NCBI RefSeq assembly: GCF_900116605.1
Contig: NZ_FPBC01000001.1
Location: 186,001-250,000, forward strand
Direction of reading: 5' to 3'
Length of the DNA: 64,000 nucleotides
Source: Pseudomonas marincola
Lineage (GTDB): Bacteria; Pseudomonadota; Gammaproteobacteria; Pseudomonadales; Pseudomonadaceae
Shown here: positions 1 to 9,732 of the stretch, piece by piece
Layout: every line of letters begins with the position of its first letter
Numbering within the stretch: position 1 is the first letter of the stretch
Notes under the pieces: model-generated
The model's database searches: none
Told to the model about the DNA's origin: nothing
What the model saw: only the letters and a program-made list of their open reading frames with translations
Program-made: the position numbers and the translations under genes

Positions 1-488
1 GCCTGCTGTTATGGCAGGAACGACCACTGATAAGTTGGTTGTATGAACTTACGCGGCCACTGACAGACGACTTGATCATCTCGTGCAATCGCAACCTGCC
101 GCGCTACAGCGAATACGCCGATCAACTGGTGCAGGATGAATCCGACACCTTTGAAGGGCCGCTGGGCGGGATTCGTGCCGGCCTCAATGTCGCCCGCCAC
201 GCGCAGCTTCTGGTACTGCCCTGCGACGCGCCGAAAGTCGACGCCGCACTGATTCGCTCGCTGATTGAAAACGCTGGCAAACAGCCGGTAGTGGTGCGAC
301 AGGACGGCTACTGGGAGCCGCTGTTCAGCCTGATTCCAACCTGTTTAAAAGACGATCTCGAAGCGGCCTGGCAGCGCGGCGAACGCAGCCCGCAACGCTG
401 GCTGCGCACACTCGACCCGGTGGCGGTGGAATGCGCTAATGACGACCCTCGCTTGGCTAATTTGAATACACCAGAGCGCTTAAATTAA
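1..488 (+). CDS. mobA: Molybdenum cofactor guanylyltransferase MobA (5' end cut off)
   Basis: This reading frame enters from the left edge, with codons in phase from base 3, so the start and the N-terminal GTP-binding loop are missing. The visible part starts with LLLWQERPLISWLYEL, which matches the region just after the MobA consensus loop. It then has GPLGGIRAGL and LPCDAPK; the Asp of the latter is the usual metal ligand of this nucleotidyltransferase family. The enzyme transfers GMP from GTP to molybdopterin to make the MGD cofactor in the cytoplasm. The napA product in this window needs that cofactor, so the two may be functionally linked although they are 30 kb apart. A TTG at 39 lies inside the domain and is not the real start. 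Confidence 0.9.
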   Translation, partial: LLLWQERPLISWLYELTRPLTDDLIISCNRNLPRYSEYADQLVQDESDTFEGPLGGIRAGLNVARHAQLLVLPCDAPKVDAALIRSLIENAGKQPVVVRQDGYWEPLFSLIPTCLKDDLEAAWQRGERSPQRWLRTLDPVAVECANDDPRLANLNTPERLN

Positions 489-585
489 CTCGCCTCACAA
501 CACATCACTTACAAACGGGGAACTTTAAAAGCTTTACCCCGTCCGAAGGGATGTACACCTTTCGTTATAGCTCAGGAGAGAAACA

Positions 586-807
586 ATGAATCAACGGTAT
601 ATCGCCGCCGCTGTGCTAGCCCTCGGTCTGGTCGCACTGACTGGGTGCTCCTCGCCTTCCGTGATCACGTTGAATGACGGCCGGGAAATTCAGTCTCTGG
701 ATGTTCCAGATTATGACGACGACACCGGTTTCTACGAATTCGAGCAATTGGATGGTAAGCGTACCCGCGTCAACAAAGACCAGATCCGCAGCGTTAAAGA
801 GCTATAA
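586..807 (+). CDS. YgdI/YgdR-family small lipoprotein
   Basis: The product is 73 aa. Its N-terminal signal ends in a lipobox, LTGC at about residues 18-21, so the mature protein should be lipidated on Cys21 and face the periplasm. The rest (VITLNDGREIQSLDVP, then an acidic patch and DGKRTRVNKDQIRSVKEL) follows the YgdI/YgdR (DUF903) pattern, a small SH3-like beta fold. GGAGAG at 575-580 gives a good Shine-Dalgarno for this ATG. The gene stands alone between mobA and tRNA-Pro. The family's role in the envelope is not established. Confidence 0.88.
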   Translation: MNQRYIAAAVLALGLVALTGCSSPSVITLNDGREIQSLDVPDYDDDTGFYEFEQLDGKRTRVNKDQIRSVKEL

Positions 808-924
808 GCAACAGCTGCACTCACCCCGCGGGTTAGCTTGAAATCTGCGCATGAGTGCCCGAGGCCCATCATTATTGATCGCTCTCAGGCACTTCGGCGT
901 GGTTAATTTTTTTGAGCTAACCTC

Positions 925-952
925 TTGTACTGTAAAACTTTTTCAGTACAAT
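925..952 (+). promoter_or_regulatory. sigma70 promoter of tRNA-Pro
   Basis: TTGTAC (925-930) and TACAAT (947-952) are separated by 16 bp and resemble -35 and -10 boxes (4/6 and 5/6 to consensus). Transcription would begin near 958-960, just before the tRNA. The two boxes also form an inverted repeat (TTGTACTG / CAGTACAA), probably by coincidence. Confidence 0.6.
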
Positions 953-962
953 TTGGATTATT

Positions 963-1039
963 CGGAGTGTAGCGCAGCTTGGTAGCGCGTCTCGTTCGGG
1001 ACGAGAAGGTCGCAGGTTCGAATCCTGTCTCTCCGACCA
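963..1039 (+). tRNA. tRNA-Pro (anticodon CGG)
   Basis: A 77-nt cloverleaf can be folded by eye. The acceptor stem CGGAGTG pairs with CTCTCCG with one mismatch. The D-arm is GCGCAGCTTGGTAGCGC, and the anticodon stem TCTCG/CGAGA encloses the loop TTCGGGA, which gives anticodon CGG. The T-arm contains GGTTCGAATCC, and the 3' CCA is encoded. The sequence is the common Pseudomonas tRNA-Pro form. It has its own promoter upstream and a hairpin terminator downstream. Confidence 0.97.
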
Positions 1040-1082
1040 AATCCCGGATTGCACTGTCGACTCATCGACGCCCGCAATCTTC

Positions 1083-1111
1083 AAAAAGCCCGCCTCAGCG
1101 CGGGCTTTTTT
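1083..1111 (+). terminator. Rho-independent terminator after tRNA-Pro
   Basis: GCCCGC and GCGGGC form the stem. It is flanked by an A-run on the left and TTTTTT on the right, so it could work in both directions. Confidence 0.85.
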
Positions 1112-1441
1112 GTGCCTGCGAAAAACCGCTCGAAAGGCGCAGAGTAAAACACTTGCTAAGTGGAGTGCCCGCCCTGAATCGGGCGAAAAATATTGCGGCG
1201 TTTAACCTCGCGCCAATTGATAACAGCACGCTGGCGGTTCTATTCTAGAAACATCGGCATTCCTGTTCTGCAGCCCCTAAACGCTGCTCTCTCCAACACA
1301 TGCCATACGGAGGATTCAGCCACACGTTTGCTTTCGTCACGCGCGGGCACCGACAATGGTTGACCTACGCGTCATTGGCACTCTCCATCCTGATGCACTG
1401 GCCGTAGCGAGCTCAGTCGTATCGCTTTCAGGGAAATTAGA
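1112..1441. other. Intergenic region between the tRNA terminator and ppnN
   Basis: About 330 bp without a credible gene. It should contain the ppnN promoter and leader, but I see no clear boxes, riboswitch or repeat. AGGGAA at 1431-1436 is a weak ribosome binding site for ppnN. Confidence 0.5.
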
Positions 1442-2815
1442 ATGGCAGAAAGAAAAGTAATAAACGCATCCGTCAGCCCCAAGGGCAGTCTTGAAACGCT
1501 GTCGCAACGCGAAGTACAACAACTCAGCGAAGCCGGCTCTGGCAGCACCTACAAACTCTTTCGCCAATGCGCGCTGGCTATCCTCAACACCGGCGCGCAC
1601 ATCGATAATGCCAAGACCATTCTCGACGCTTACAAGAGCTTCGAGGTGCATATTCATCAGCAAGACCGTGGCGTTCGTCTGGAGCTGCTAAACGCGCCTG
1701 CCGATGCCTTCGTCGATGGCGAGATGATCGCCAGCACCCGCGAAATGCTGTTCAGCGCCTTGCGCGATATCGTCTACACCGAGAGCGAACTCAACAGCCA
1801 GCGTATCGACCTGAGCAGCTCGCAAGGCATCACCGATTACGTGTTCCATTTACTGCGTAATGCACGCACCTTGCGCCCCGGCGCTGAGCCGAAAATGGTG
1901 GTGTGCTGGGGCGGTCACTCGATTGACACAGTGGAGTATCAATACACCAAGAAAGTCGGCCACGAACTCGGCCTGCGCTCGCTGGATGTCTGCACCGGTT
2001 GCGGGCCAGGTGTGATGAAAGGCCCGATGAAAGGCGCAACCATCGCCCACGCTAAACAGCGCATCACCGGCGCACGTTATCTGGGCCTTACCGAGCCGGG
2101 CATCATTGCCGCCGAAGCGCCTAACCCGATTGTCAATGAGCTGGTGATTTTGCCCGACATTGAAAAGCGCCTTGAGGCGTTTGTGCGGGTGGGCCACGGC
2201 ATTATTATTTTCCCGGGTGGCGCGGGCACGGCAGAAGAGTTTCTCTACCTGCTGGGCATCTTGATGCACCCGGAAAACCGCGAGTTACCCTTCCCGGTCA
2301 TTCTCACCGGCCCGAAAAGTGCGGCGCCGTATCTTGAGCAACTGCATGCATTTGTCGGTGCTACGCTGGGCGAAGCAGCGCAGCAGCACTACCAGATCAT
2401 CATCGACAATCCGGTGGAAGTCGCGCGACAAATGACAGCGGCCTTGAAGGAGGTCAAACAGTTCCGTCGTGAGCGCAACGATGCATTCCACTTCAACTGG
2501 ATGCTGAAGATCGACGAGAGCTTCCAGCGCCCGTTCGACCCAACGCACGCCAACATGGCCAGCTTGCAACTAAGCCATGACTTACCGCCGCATGAATTGG
2601 CCGCCAACCTGCGCCGGGCGTTTTCCGGCATCGTCGCCGGCAACGTCAAGGACAAGGGTATCCGTCTGATCGAAGAACACGGTCCGTATGATATTCACGG
2701 TGATGCCGCGATCATGCAGCCGCTCGACAAACTGCTGCAGGCATTCGTCAGTCAACACCGCATGAAGTTGCCGGGAGGCGCTGCATACGAGCCGTGCTAC
2801 CGCGTAGTGAGCTAA
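1442..2815 (+). CDS. ppnN: Pyrimidine/purine nucleotide 5'-monophosphate nucleosidase PpnN
   Basis: The protein is 457 aa, close to E. coli PpnN/YgdH (454 aa). It carries the LOG-family (lysine decarboxylase-like) signature FPGGAGTAEEF around residues 257-267, together with CTGCGPGVMKGPMKGA around 184-199. Long N- and C-terminal extensions typical of PpnN flank the core. The enzyme hydrolyses nucleoside monophosphates to base plus ribose 5-phosphate and is stimulated by (p)ppGpp in E. coli, balancing growth rate against persistence. The gene is monocistronic here. The neighbouring MDR gene runs convergently, 56 bp away. Confidence 0.95.
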   Translation: MAERKVINASVSPKGSLETLSQREVQQLSEAGSGSTYKLFRQCALAILNTGAHIDNAKTILDAYKSFEVHIHQQDRGVRLELLNAPADAFVDGEMIASTREMLFSALRDIVYTESELNSQRIDLSSSQGITDYVFHLLRNARTLRPGAEPKMVVCWGGHSIDTVEYQYTKKVGHELGLRSLDVCTGCGPGVMKGPMKGATIAHAKQRITGARYLGLTEPGIIAAEAPNPIVNELVILPDIEKRLEAFVRVGHGIIIFPGGAGTAEEFLYLLGILMHPENRELPFPVILTGPKSAAPYLEQLHAFVGATLGEAAQQHYQIIIDNPVEVARQMTAALKEVKQFRRERNDAFHFNWMLKIDESFQRPFDPTHANMASLQLSHDLPPHELAANLRRAFSGIVAGNVKDKGIRLIEEHGPYDIHGDAAIMQPLDKLLQAFVSQHRMKLPGGAAYEPCYRVVS

Positions 2816-2871
2816 CTGCAACCGGCTGATTCGCCCGCCAATAAGCGGCGCAAATCAGCCGAACTTTGTGG

Positions 2872-3960
2872 CTATTGCGCAGACGGTATCAGCACAAATT
2901 TCCCCACATGGCGCTTCTGCAGAAACGCTTGTTGCGCCTGCACAATGTCTTGCAGCGCGAAGGTTTCGGCCAACACCGGGCTGATTTCGCCCTCCTCGAT
3001 ATAGCTCACCAAATTCGCAAACACCGGCTCATCCCACGCGGTCGTCCCGATCAGGGTGATGTCCTTGAGGTACATGTCGCGCATATCGAGCGCAACCACT
3101 GGCCCGGCGATGGCACCGGACGACACCAGTCGCCCGCCACGTTTGAGCACTTTCAACGCGACAGGGAAATTAGCCCCCGCAACGTTATCAACCACCAGAT
3201 CTACTGCGTTCTCGCCCAGCACCTCAAGCAGATTCGCCGAACGACTGATAACCTGATCGGCGCCAAGACCGGCCACTGCATCCAGCTTCTCGGCCCCGGC
3301 AACAGCGATTACCGTGGCACCCCGGCGCTTGGCCAGTTGCAACGCGGCCACGCCGACGCCGCCCGATGCGCCCATAATCAATACACGCTCGCCCGCTTGC
3401 AGATTAGCGCGGTGCAACATGTTCTCCGCCGTGCCGTATGCACAAGGAATGGTGCCCAACTCGGCATCGCTCCAGTCGCAGTCAATCGGGAACACTTCAC
3501 TGGCAGGTACTTTCACGTACTGGGCAAACGCGCCGTCAAAGTCCGAGCCCATCCACAGCGTGTCGAGTGAATCAAAGCCGTTCTCACGCATACACGCGCG
3601 CACCAGCACCCGTTTACCCAACAAATGCCCGTGTGTGTGATCGGCAGCCGCAACGACTTCACCGCAGCAATCGGTGCCCTGAATAAACGGAAAAGGCGTG
3701 GCGGCATTCCAGCCACCCTCGCCTCTCTGCGCTGTCAGCGCTTCGCTGGAAGCGGTGTTGGTGGACTCGGTAATGGCCGATGAGTACCAGCCAAGGCGCG
3801 TATTGATCTCGGTGTTATTGACCCCGGCAGCCAGCACTTTGAGCAGCACTTCACCCGCCAACGGCACAGGCATTGGCACGTCCTGATAAACCAGCTTTTC
3901 ATAGCCGCCATTGCCGGTGGTCACAATCGCCTTCATTACACTGCGCGTCATAATTTTCAT
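2872..3960 (-). CDS. MDR-family zinc-less alcohol dehydrogenase / quinone oxidoreductase
   Basis: The product is 362 aa with a GroES-like N-terminal half and a Rossmann half whose NAD(P)-binding motif is MGASGGVGVAALQLAK (about residues 195-210). Where zinc-dependent ADHs have the first catalytic Cys, this protein reads GVNNTEINTR. It is therefore more likely a zinc-independent quinone oxidoreductase-type reductase of unknown substrate. GAGG five bases upstream supports the ATG at 3960, although the family-like N-terminus (MKAIVTT) starts eight codons later at 3936. It is divergent from tam with a 159-bp shared upstream region. Confidence 0.8.
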   Translation of the reverse strand: MKIMTRSVMKAIVTTGNGGYEKLVYQDVPMPVPLAGEVLLKVLAAGVNNTEINTRLGWYSSAITESTNTASSEALTAQRGEGGWNAATPFPFIQGTDCCGEVVAAADHTHGHLLGKRVLVRACMRENGFDSLDTLWMGSDFDGAFAQYVKVPASEVFPIDCDWSDAELGTIPCAYGTAENMLHRANLQAGERVLIMGASGGVGVAALQLAKRRGATVIAVAGAEKLDAVAGLGADQVISRSANLLEVLGENAVDLVVDNVAGANFPVALKVLKRGGRLVSSGAIAGPVVALDMRDMYLKDITLIGTTAWDEPVFANLVSYIEEGEISPVLAETFALQDIVQAQQAFLQKRHVGKFVLIPSAQ

Positions 3961-4119
3961 GGCCTCAACTCTGGATCAGACAAACCACTGGCCTGAACTC
4001 TTGCTAGACCTTCCCCTATGCACAGGCAGAAGTAAACCTCGCCCAGCCTTGGCGCCAACTCTTGGCAAGCGGGTATCACTCATCGCATTATCGATACTCA
4101 CCTCGCCAGGGACGCCGCC

Positions 4120-4881
4120 ATGAGTTGGTCAGCCAAGCAATACAGCCTCTTTGAACAGCAGCGCACACGGCCGGTTCACGACCTGATTGCCGCCATTCCC
4201 ACCCAAAGCGTGCACACTGCCATCGACCTCGGTTGCGGGCCGGGCAACTCCACCCAAGTGTTGGCGCAGCGTTACCCGGACGCTTCTGTCAGCGGACTCG
4301 ACAGCTCTGCCGACATGCTCAAGGATGCACGCCAGCGTCTGCCCGAACTGCGCTTTGAGCAGGCTGACATCGGCGACTGGAGTCCCGCACACAATGTCGA
4401 TGTCATTCTCGCCAATGCCTCGCTGCAATGGGTGCCCGAACATGGAGACTTGTTTCCAAAGCTGGTGAGCAAACTGAATAAAGGTGGGACGTTGGCGGCG
4501 CAGATGCCGGATAACCTGCAAGAGCCTGCACATGTGCTCGCCCGCCAAGTGGCGCAAGACCCGCGCTGGGCGCACAAGATTGCCGAAGTCCGGCATCCGC
4601 CACGCCACTCGCCCGATTTCTACTACGCCCTGCTCCGCGAGCACTGCTCTGCGGTCGATGTCTGGCGCACCACCTATTACCACCCGCTGGAAAATCATCA
4701 AGCCATTGTCGAGTGGTTCAAAGGCACCGCACTGAGGCCCTTTCTAGCGGCGCTTGATGAAGCAGAACAACAAGCGTTTACCGAGCAATACCTGCAGCAG
4801 ATCAGCAAAGCCTATCCCGCACTTGCTGATGGCAGCGTGTTGCTGCCATTCCCAAGGTTGTTTATTTGCGCGACGCGATAG
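4120..4881 (+). CDS. tam: Trans-aconitate 2-methyltransferase
   Basis: The product is 253 aa, nearly the same length as E. coli Tam (252), and similar throughout. SAM motif I is DLGCGPGNST (residues 37-46), followed by ANASLQWVPEH, AAQMPDN, DVWRTTYYHPL and, at the end, LPFPRLFICATR. All are Tam hallmarks rather than generic methyltransferase features. The enzyme methylates trans-aconitate with SAM, removing a spontaneous isomerisation product that inhibits the citric acid cycle. It is cytoplasmic. The gene stands alone. Confidence 0.95.
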   Translation: MSWSAKQYSLFEQQRTRPVHDLIAAIPTQSVHTAIDLGCGPGNSTQVLAQRYPDASVSGLDSSADMLKDARQRLPELRFEQADIGDWSPAHNVDVILANASLQWVPEHGDLFPKLVSKLNKGGTLAAQMPDNLQEPAHVLARQVAQDPRWAHKIAEVRHPPRHSPDFYYALLREHCSAVDVWRTTYYHPLENHQAIVEWFKGTALRPFLAALDEAEQQAFTEQYLQQISKAYPALADGSVLLPFPRLFICATR

Positions 4882-5031
4882 TGGGTAACTGCACAGGCCT
4901 GAGCAGCCATTAGCATCGGATTTGACCAGCGTAACTCGTGGGAGTGAGCGGCAGAGAACGGCCAGAAGCTGATATCTGAATAAGCCGAAGAACTAGCCGT
5001 CGGTATTGAAAGCTAAGAATCCCGCGCCGCA

Positions 5032-5064
5032 CTCTCCTCAGAAGCAATCTATATCTGAGGAGAG
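5032..5064. terminator. 11-bp perfect hairpin between tam and the sulfatase gene
   Basis: CTCTCCTCAGA (5032-5042) pairs perfectly with TCTGAGGAGAG (5054-5064) across an 11-nt loop. It lies between two convergent genes, 26 bp past the sulfatase stop. There is no T-run on either side, so termination is plausible but not of the classic intrinsic type. Confidence 0.45.
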
Positions 5065-5089
5065 CGAGCAGGACTAGCTTGGTCTGAGA

Positions 5090-6691
5090 CTAACTACCTG
5101 GTTTTTTTAGACCGATGTCTTTACGCGGATATTTCTCAAAAGTGGCCAGGTGTCGTCCCGCCCTAGCCATTACCTGAGGCAGTCCCCATTCGAAACGTGA
5201 GTGGCCCTGGCTACTCTGCTCCTTGGGATCCATATATAGATTATATACCCAGGGGCTCATACCCAGGTTCTGCACCGTGCTTTCGTCAAGGTTGCGGTGG
5301 ACGGCCTGGTTGAGAAAGACCTTGAAGTGGACTTTGTATTCCATCCAGCGAACAGCCATCAGCTCGTTCTCGGCATACATAAACACCGCATCACGCTTGG
5401 ATTTGCCATCGTCAGCCAGCAGGAAAGACGTCTGGTCTATGCCGTCGATGTAACGCTCTGAAGGAATCTTGTCGGTGATGCCAGCCAGGGCCAGTGAGGT
5501 GTTGAACATGTCGGTCAGATCGAACAGGCCATCACTGATCCGGTTGGGGGCAATTGTGCCTGGCCAGTAGGCGATCCCGGGGACGCGTACGCCGCCTTCC
5601 CAGGTTGTGCCTTTGCCACCGCGAAATGGCTGGTAGCCACTGTCCGGCATGAGATCCTCGTTGCCGCCGTTGTCGGAGGTGAAGAACACCAAGGTGTTTT
5701 CCAGCTGGCCCGTTTCTTTCAGCGTTGCAATCAGGCGGCCCACGATGTCATCGACTTCCAACATGGCGTCACGGTAAGGAAAGCCTGCGGGGCTTTTCCC
5801 TTCATAGCCTTTTGCCGGGTAAGTATCGTTATGCAGTCGTCCGAAGGAGTGGTAGAGATAGAACGGCTTGTTGTCTTTGGCGCTGCGACGAATGAAATCA
5901 TCAGAGAAGTCAGCAAATTTTTGATCGATCTCGGCCAGTTGCTCGATTGTGGTTATTTTTTCCGCCACCTCCAGTTTGCCATTCTTGATCCCCTTGGTAA
6001 TCGCCGGCTCACTGGTTTGCCGCAAGGCCTTGAGGCGCTCAGGGCGTAACACCATGTCGGGATAACGCTGCTTGTCGAGCTGTTGGCTAAAGTCGCTGAT
6101 CACCGACAAGATGCCGTAGTACTCGTCATAGCCAACCTGATTGGGGTAGCTGCCGTCAGCGTCGCCTAGGTGCCATTTGCCAGACATCGCAGTGCGATAG
6201 CCCGCATCAGAGAGCAGTTTGGCGGTGGTGATTTCCTCTGCCCATGGATTGACCTTGAGCACCTCACCACTGAGTGTTGGCCGGGTAAGACCACTGCGCG
6301 TCGGGATTCGGCCCGTGTTCAGGGCGGCGCGAGTTGGTGTGCAAGTTGGTTGCGCATAGGTGTTGAGCAGTTTCAGGCCTCCTGCTGCCAGAGAGTCGAT
6401 TTGTGGCGTTGGCGCACCGATCAGCAGGCCGCCGCCGTATGTCCCTGGGTCTCCCCAGCCCATGTCATCAACCAGCAGAATGAGGATGTTCGGTTTACGT
6501 CCGAACTTCTTCTCTAGCGCAGAGAGTTTGGCGGCAGCTGCTTTCTCCTGTTCAGGACGATCAATGGCAGCCTCCAGATAGGGCCTATCCTGTGCAGGGA
6601 GTGTGAATGCATTGTTCTGTGTGAGCTCTGCGTGCACAGTCGTGACAGTCAGGAGCAGGGCTGTTGTTATTAGGGTTCGTAGATTATTCAT
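5090..6691 (-). CDS. Secreted arylsulfatase-type sulfatase (family S1)
   Basis: The 533-aa precursor has a signal peptide cleaved after about Ala21 (VHA/E). Metal ligands sit in ILLVDDMGWGD (Asp75, Asp76). The sulfatase signature is C117-T-P-T-R121, in which Cys117 must be converted to formylglycine by FGE or an anaerobic maturase. FTSDNGGNED and FRGGKGTTWEGGVRVP supply further active-site residues. The enzyme should hydrolyse an organic sulfate ester in the periplasm, releasing sulfate; the substrate cannot be told from sequence. The gene stands alone, with a 564-bp upstream region. GGAGGTGAC provides the ribosome binding site. A second sulfatase lies at 47738-49291. Confidence 0.93.
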   Translation of the reverse strand: MNNLRTLITTALLLTVTTVHAELTQNNAFTLPAQDRPYLEAAIDRPEQEKAAAAKLSALEKKFGRKPNILILLVDDMGWGDPGTYGGGLLIGAPTPQIDSLAAGGLKLLNTYAQPTCTPTRAALNTGRIPTRSGLTRPTLSGEVLKVNPWAEEITTAKLLSDAGYRTAMSGKWHLGDADGSYPNQVGYDEYYGILSVISDFSQQLDKQRYPDMVLRPERLKALRQTSEPAITKGIKNGKLEVAEKITTIEQLAEIDQKFADFSDDFIRRSAKDNKPFYLYHSFGRLHNDTYPAKGYEGKSPAGFPYRDAMLEVDDIVGRLIATLKETGQLENTLVFFTSDNGGNEDLMPDSGYQPFRGGKGTTWEGGVRVPGIAYWPGTIAPNRISDGLFDLTDMFNTSLALAGITDKIPSERYIDGIDQTSFLLADDGKSKRDAVFMYAENELMAVRWMEYKVHFKVFLNQAVHRNLDESTVQNLGMSPWVYNLYMDPKEQSSQGHSRFEWGLPQVMARAGRHLATFEKYPRKDIGLKKPGS

Positions 6692-7255
6692 GTCACCTCC
6701 GTGTATATGGACACCAATAAGTGATGCGCCCTTGGCGCGTCGCTTAACTACCTAGCCAAGGCAGATATCGCGGCCTCCTTGAAGAGACTCGCAGATGACA
6801 TTTGAGGGGTATTTAACTGTTTGGCCAAGCATTGTCAGCCTAGATGCTCTGTCCTCCGAGCGCCAATGCTCGGACTAGGGTTCTTGGCCGGGGAATGACA
6901 GTGCACTGAAATCCTCAATCGCCGATGTTAATTTGCCTTTGCTGTATGCAGCTGCCGGTCGTTCCACATCGTTAAAGCGAAGCGCTACTGTGACATTGTC
7001 AATGTACAGATCAAGGCAATCATTTTTTCCGTAAGCCCCCCGTCGCGACTGACCGCTTTTGGCCGTTCCCTACCGATCAAAGCCACAACGCTAACTGGCC
7101 ATATCCGATGCAATTTGCAGCCATAAAAACTGCAAACGGCAAGTCACGTCGAATCCAGGCCGTCGACTACCGGAAGTGCATGTTCTCAGTGAGCGCGTTT
7201 AATGCACAGGCGCCGCGCCAGACAGGTAGAATCAACTACATAATCCAACGGGTGG
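6692..7255. other. Long intergenic region upstream of the sulfatase and polB
   Basis: A 564-bp divergent spacer that must hold the promoters of both genes. It contains a coding-like open stretch without a start on the minus strand (6875-7069, listed separately). It also has a short segment near 7044-7069 that recurs, inverted, near 9713-9732 downstream of polB. No IS ends or tRNA are visible. Confidence 0.5.
6875..7069 (-). pseudogene. Possible gene remnant with no start codon
   Basis: A 64-codon open frame bounded by stops and lacking any ATG. Its last two-thirds read like protein (for example CLDLYIDNVTVALRFNDVE, then SAIEDFSALSFPGQEP). I do not recognise the family. It could be the C-terminal debris of a gene lost beside polB, or chance. 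Confidence 0.25.
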
Positions 7256-9625
7256 ATGGGCGTAGTGGAATTTCAACACGGTTTTATTTTGTCGCGACAT
7301 TGGCGTGATACGCCAGGCGGCAGCGTGGTGGAGTTCTGGCTGGCAACCGATGAGGGCCCGCGTCAGTTGCGCTTGCCGCTGCAAACCTCGGTTGCGTTTA
7401 TTCCGGCCGAGCAGCGCCAGCAAATTGAAGCCCTGCTCGCCAACGAGACGGGCTGCGAGTTACGCACGCTGAGCCTGCGTGACTTTCAGCAACGCCCGGT
7501 GCTTGGCTTGTACTGCCAGCAGTACCGTCAACTCATGCAGCTCGACAAATTGCTGCGTAAAGCCGGCGTGGATGTTTACGAGGCCGACATCCGTCCGCCG
7601 GAGCGTTACCTGATGGAGCGTTTCATCACCGCCGGTGTGAGCTTTACAGGCACCGTCGATGCACACGGCATCGTGACCGACGCGCAACTCAAGCCAGCCC
7701 CAGACTATCGCCCGTCGTTGCGGCTGGTCTCGCTGGACATCGAAACCACCGAGCATGGCGAGCTGTATTCGATAGCCCTTGAAGGCTGCGGCCAGCGCGA
7801 TGTGTATATGCTCGGCCCGGCGAATGGTGATGCCACCCCGCTCGACTTCAACCTGCAGTATTGCGCCTCAAGGGTCGAGCTGTTGCAGCGACTCAACGAG
7901 TGGTTTGCCGCCCACGATCCCGACGCGATTATCGGCTGGAACGTGGTGCAATTTGACCTGCGCATACTTCACCAGCACGCGCGCAGGCTCGCCGTGCCCC
8001 TGCTGCTTGGGCGCGGCAACAGCGAAATGCTCTGGCGCGAACATGGCAGCCGCAGCCACTACTTCGCAGAAGCGGCGGGCCGGCTGATTATCGACGGCAT
8101 TGAAGGTTTGCGCTCAGCCACCTGGAGCTTCCCTTCCTTCAGTTTGGAAAATGTCGCGCAAACCCTGCTTGGCGAAGGCAAGTCGATCAGCACGCCGTAC
8201 CAGCGCATGGATGAAATCAACCGGATGTTCGCCGAAGACAAGCCGGCGCTGGCGCACTACAACCTCAAGGACTGCGAACTGGTAACCCGCATCTTCGACA
8301 AGACCGAACTGCTGCGCTTTCTGCTCGAGCGCGCCAGTGTCACCGGCCTGCCTGCGGATCGCAGCGGCGGTTCGGTGGCCGCCTTTACGCACCTGTACAT
8401 GCCGCTGATGCACCGCAAGGGTTATGTCGCGCCCAATCAGGGTGAGCGACCACCCGAAGCCAGCCCCGGCGGTTTTGTGATGGACTCGCAGCCAGGCTTG
8501 TACGACTCAGTGTTGGTGCTCGACTTCAAGAGCCTGTACCCCTCGATCATCCGCACCTTCCTGATCGACCCGATAGGCTTGATCGAAGGCCTGCAGCAAC
8601 CCGATGATGCACATTCTGTCGCCGGTTTCAGAGGCGCACGCTTCTCGCGCGAAACCCATTGCCTGCCGTCTATAGTGGCGCGGGTTGCCGAAGGCCGCGA
8701 GACAGCCAAACGTGAGCACAATGCACCGTTGTCGCAAGCGTTGAAAATCATCATGAATGCATTCTACGGCGTGCTGGGTTCCAGTGGCTGTCGCTTCTTC
8801 GATCCGCGCCTCGCCTCCTCCATTACCCTGCGCGGCCACGAGATCATGCGCCTGACCCGCGAGCTCATCGAGGCGCAGGGTTACGCGGTCATTTACGGCG
8901 ACACCGACTCGACATTTGTCTGGCTCAAGCGCCCGCACAGCGAGGCCGACGCAACCCGTATCGGCCACGAGCTGGTCGCCACCGTCAATCAATGGTGGAA
9001 GACCCATTTGCAGCAGCACCACGGCCTAGAAAGTGCGCTGGAATTACAGTTCGAGAGCCACTATTGCCGCTTCCTGATGCCGACAATCCGCGGCGCGGAG
9101 GAAGGCAGCAAAAAGCGCTACGCTGGCAAGGTGCGGCGCAGCGACGGCACCTCGGAAATGGTCTACAAAGGCCTGGAAACCGTGCGCAGTGACTGGTCGC
9201 CACTGGCTCAACAGTTCCAGCGCGAACTGTATCAACTGATCTTCGACCAGAAACCTTATCAGGCGTACGTGCGCGACTACGTGCAACGCACACTGGCGGG
9301 CGAACTTGATGACCTGCTGGTGTACCGCAAACGCCTGCGCCGACCGCTCAATGATTACCAGCGTAATGTACCGCCGCATGTACGCGCCGCCCGCACCGCC
9401 GACGAATACAACGCCGAGCTGGGCCGGCCGATGCAATACCAGAACGGCGGCTGGATCAGTTACGTCATCAGCAAGAACGGCCCCGAACCACTTGAGATTC
9501 GCCGCGCCGCTATCGACTACGACCACTACCTGACTCGCCAACTGCAACCAGTGGCGGACGCCATTCTGCCGTTTGTTGATGACGACTTCAGTACTTTAGT
9601 TGGCGGCCAGTTGGGGTTGTTTTAA
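7256..9625 (+). CDS. polB: DNA polymerase II (family B)
   Basis: The product is 789 aa (E. coli Pol II has 783). Exonuclease motif I is [11 protein letters not shown] (Asp161, Glu163), for 3'-5' proofreading. Polymerase motif A is [10 protein letters not shown], starting at Asp423, and motif C is YGDTDS (residues 547-552, with Asp549 and Asp551 binding metal). The KxxxNxFYG region appears as KIIMNAFYG. The enzyme takes part in translesion synthesis and replication restart. In E. coli it is SOS-induced, but I did not find a clean LexA box here. ATG 7256 fits the family N-terminus [16 protein letters not shown]. The cassette array begins about 100 bp after its stop. Confidence 0.97.
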   Translation: MGVVEFQHGFILSRHWRDTPGGSVVEFWLATDEGPRQLRLPLQTSVAFIPAEQRQQIEALLANETGCELRTLSLRDFQQRPVLGLYCQQYRQLMQLDKLLRKAGVDVYEADIRPPERYLMERFITAGVSFTGTVDAHGIVTDAQLKPAPDYRPSLRLVSLDIETTEHGELYSIALEGCGQRDVYMLGPANGDATPLDFNLQYCASRVELLQRLNEWFAAHDPDAIIGWNVVQFDLRILHQHARRLAVPLLLGRGNSEMLWREHGSRSHYFAEAAGRLIIDGIEGLRSATWSFPSFSLENVAQTLLGEGKSISTPYQRMDEINRMFAEDKPALAHYNLKDCELVTRIFDKTELLRFLLERASVTGLPADRSGGSVAAFTHLYMPLMHRKGYVAPNQGERPPEASPGGFVMDSQPGLYDSVLVLDFKSLYPSIIRTFLIDPIGLIEGLQQPDDAHSVAGFRGARFSRETHCLPSIVARVAEGRETAKREHNAPLSQALKIIMNAFYGVLGSSGCRFFDPRLASSITLRGHEIMRLTRELIEAQGYAVIYGDTDSTFVWLKRPHSEADATRIGHELVATVNQWWKTHLQQHHGLESALELQFESHYCRFLMPTIRGAEEGSKKRYAGKVRRSDGTSEMVYKGLETVRSDWSPLAQQFQRELYQLIFDQKPYQAYVRDYVQRTLAGELDDLLVYRKRLRRPLNDYQRNVPPHVRAARTADEYNAELGRPMQYQNGGWISYVISKNGPEPLEIRRAAIDYDHYLTRQLQPVADAILPFVDDDFSTLVGGQLGLF

Positions 9626-9732
9626 AGCACTGCACTCTGCGGCGGAGTATGTTTGGGTAATTGCAAGAATTTGACCAAGAGACATCGTCGCCATAGTGTT
9701 AGTTTTCGGCCAAAAACTGCCGGTCGCGAGAG

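Noticed and set aside
979..1248. 89-aa plus-strand ORF across tRNA-Pro
   Set aside because: It begins inside the tRNA and runs through its terminator, so it is a chance frame.
7108..7308. 66-aa ORF just before polB
   Set aside because: It overlaps the polB start, has no ribosome site and no recognisable family.
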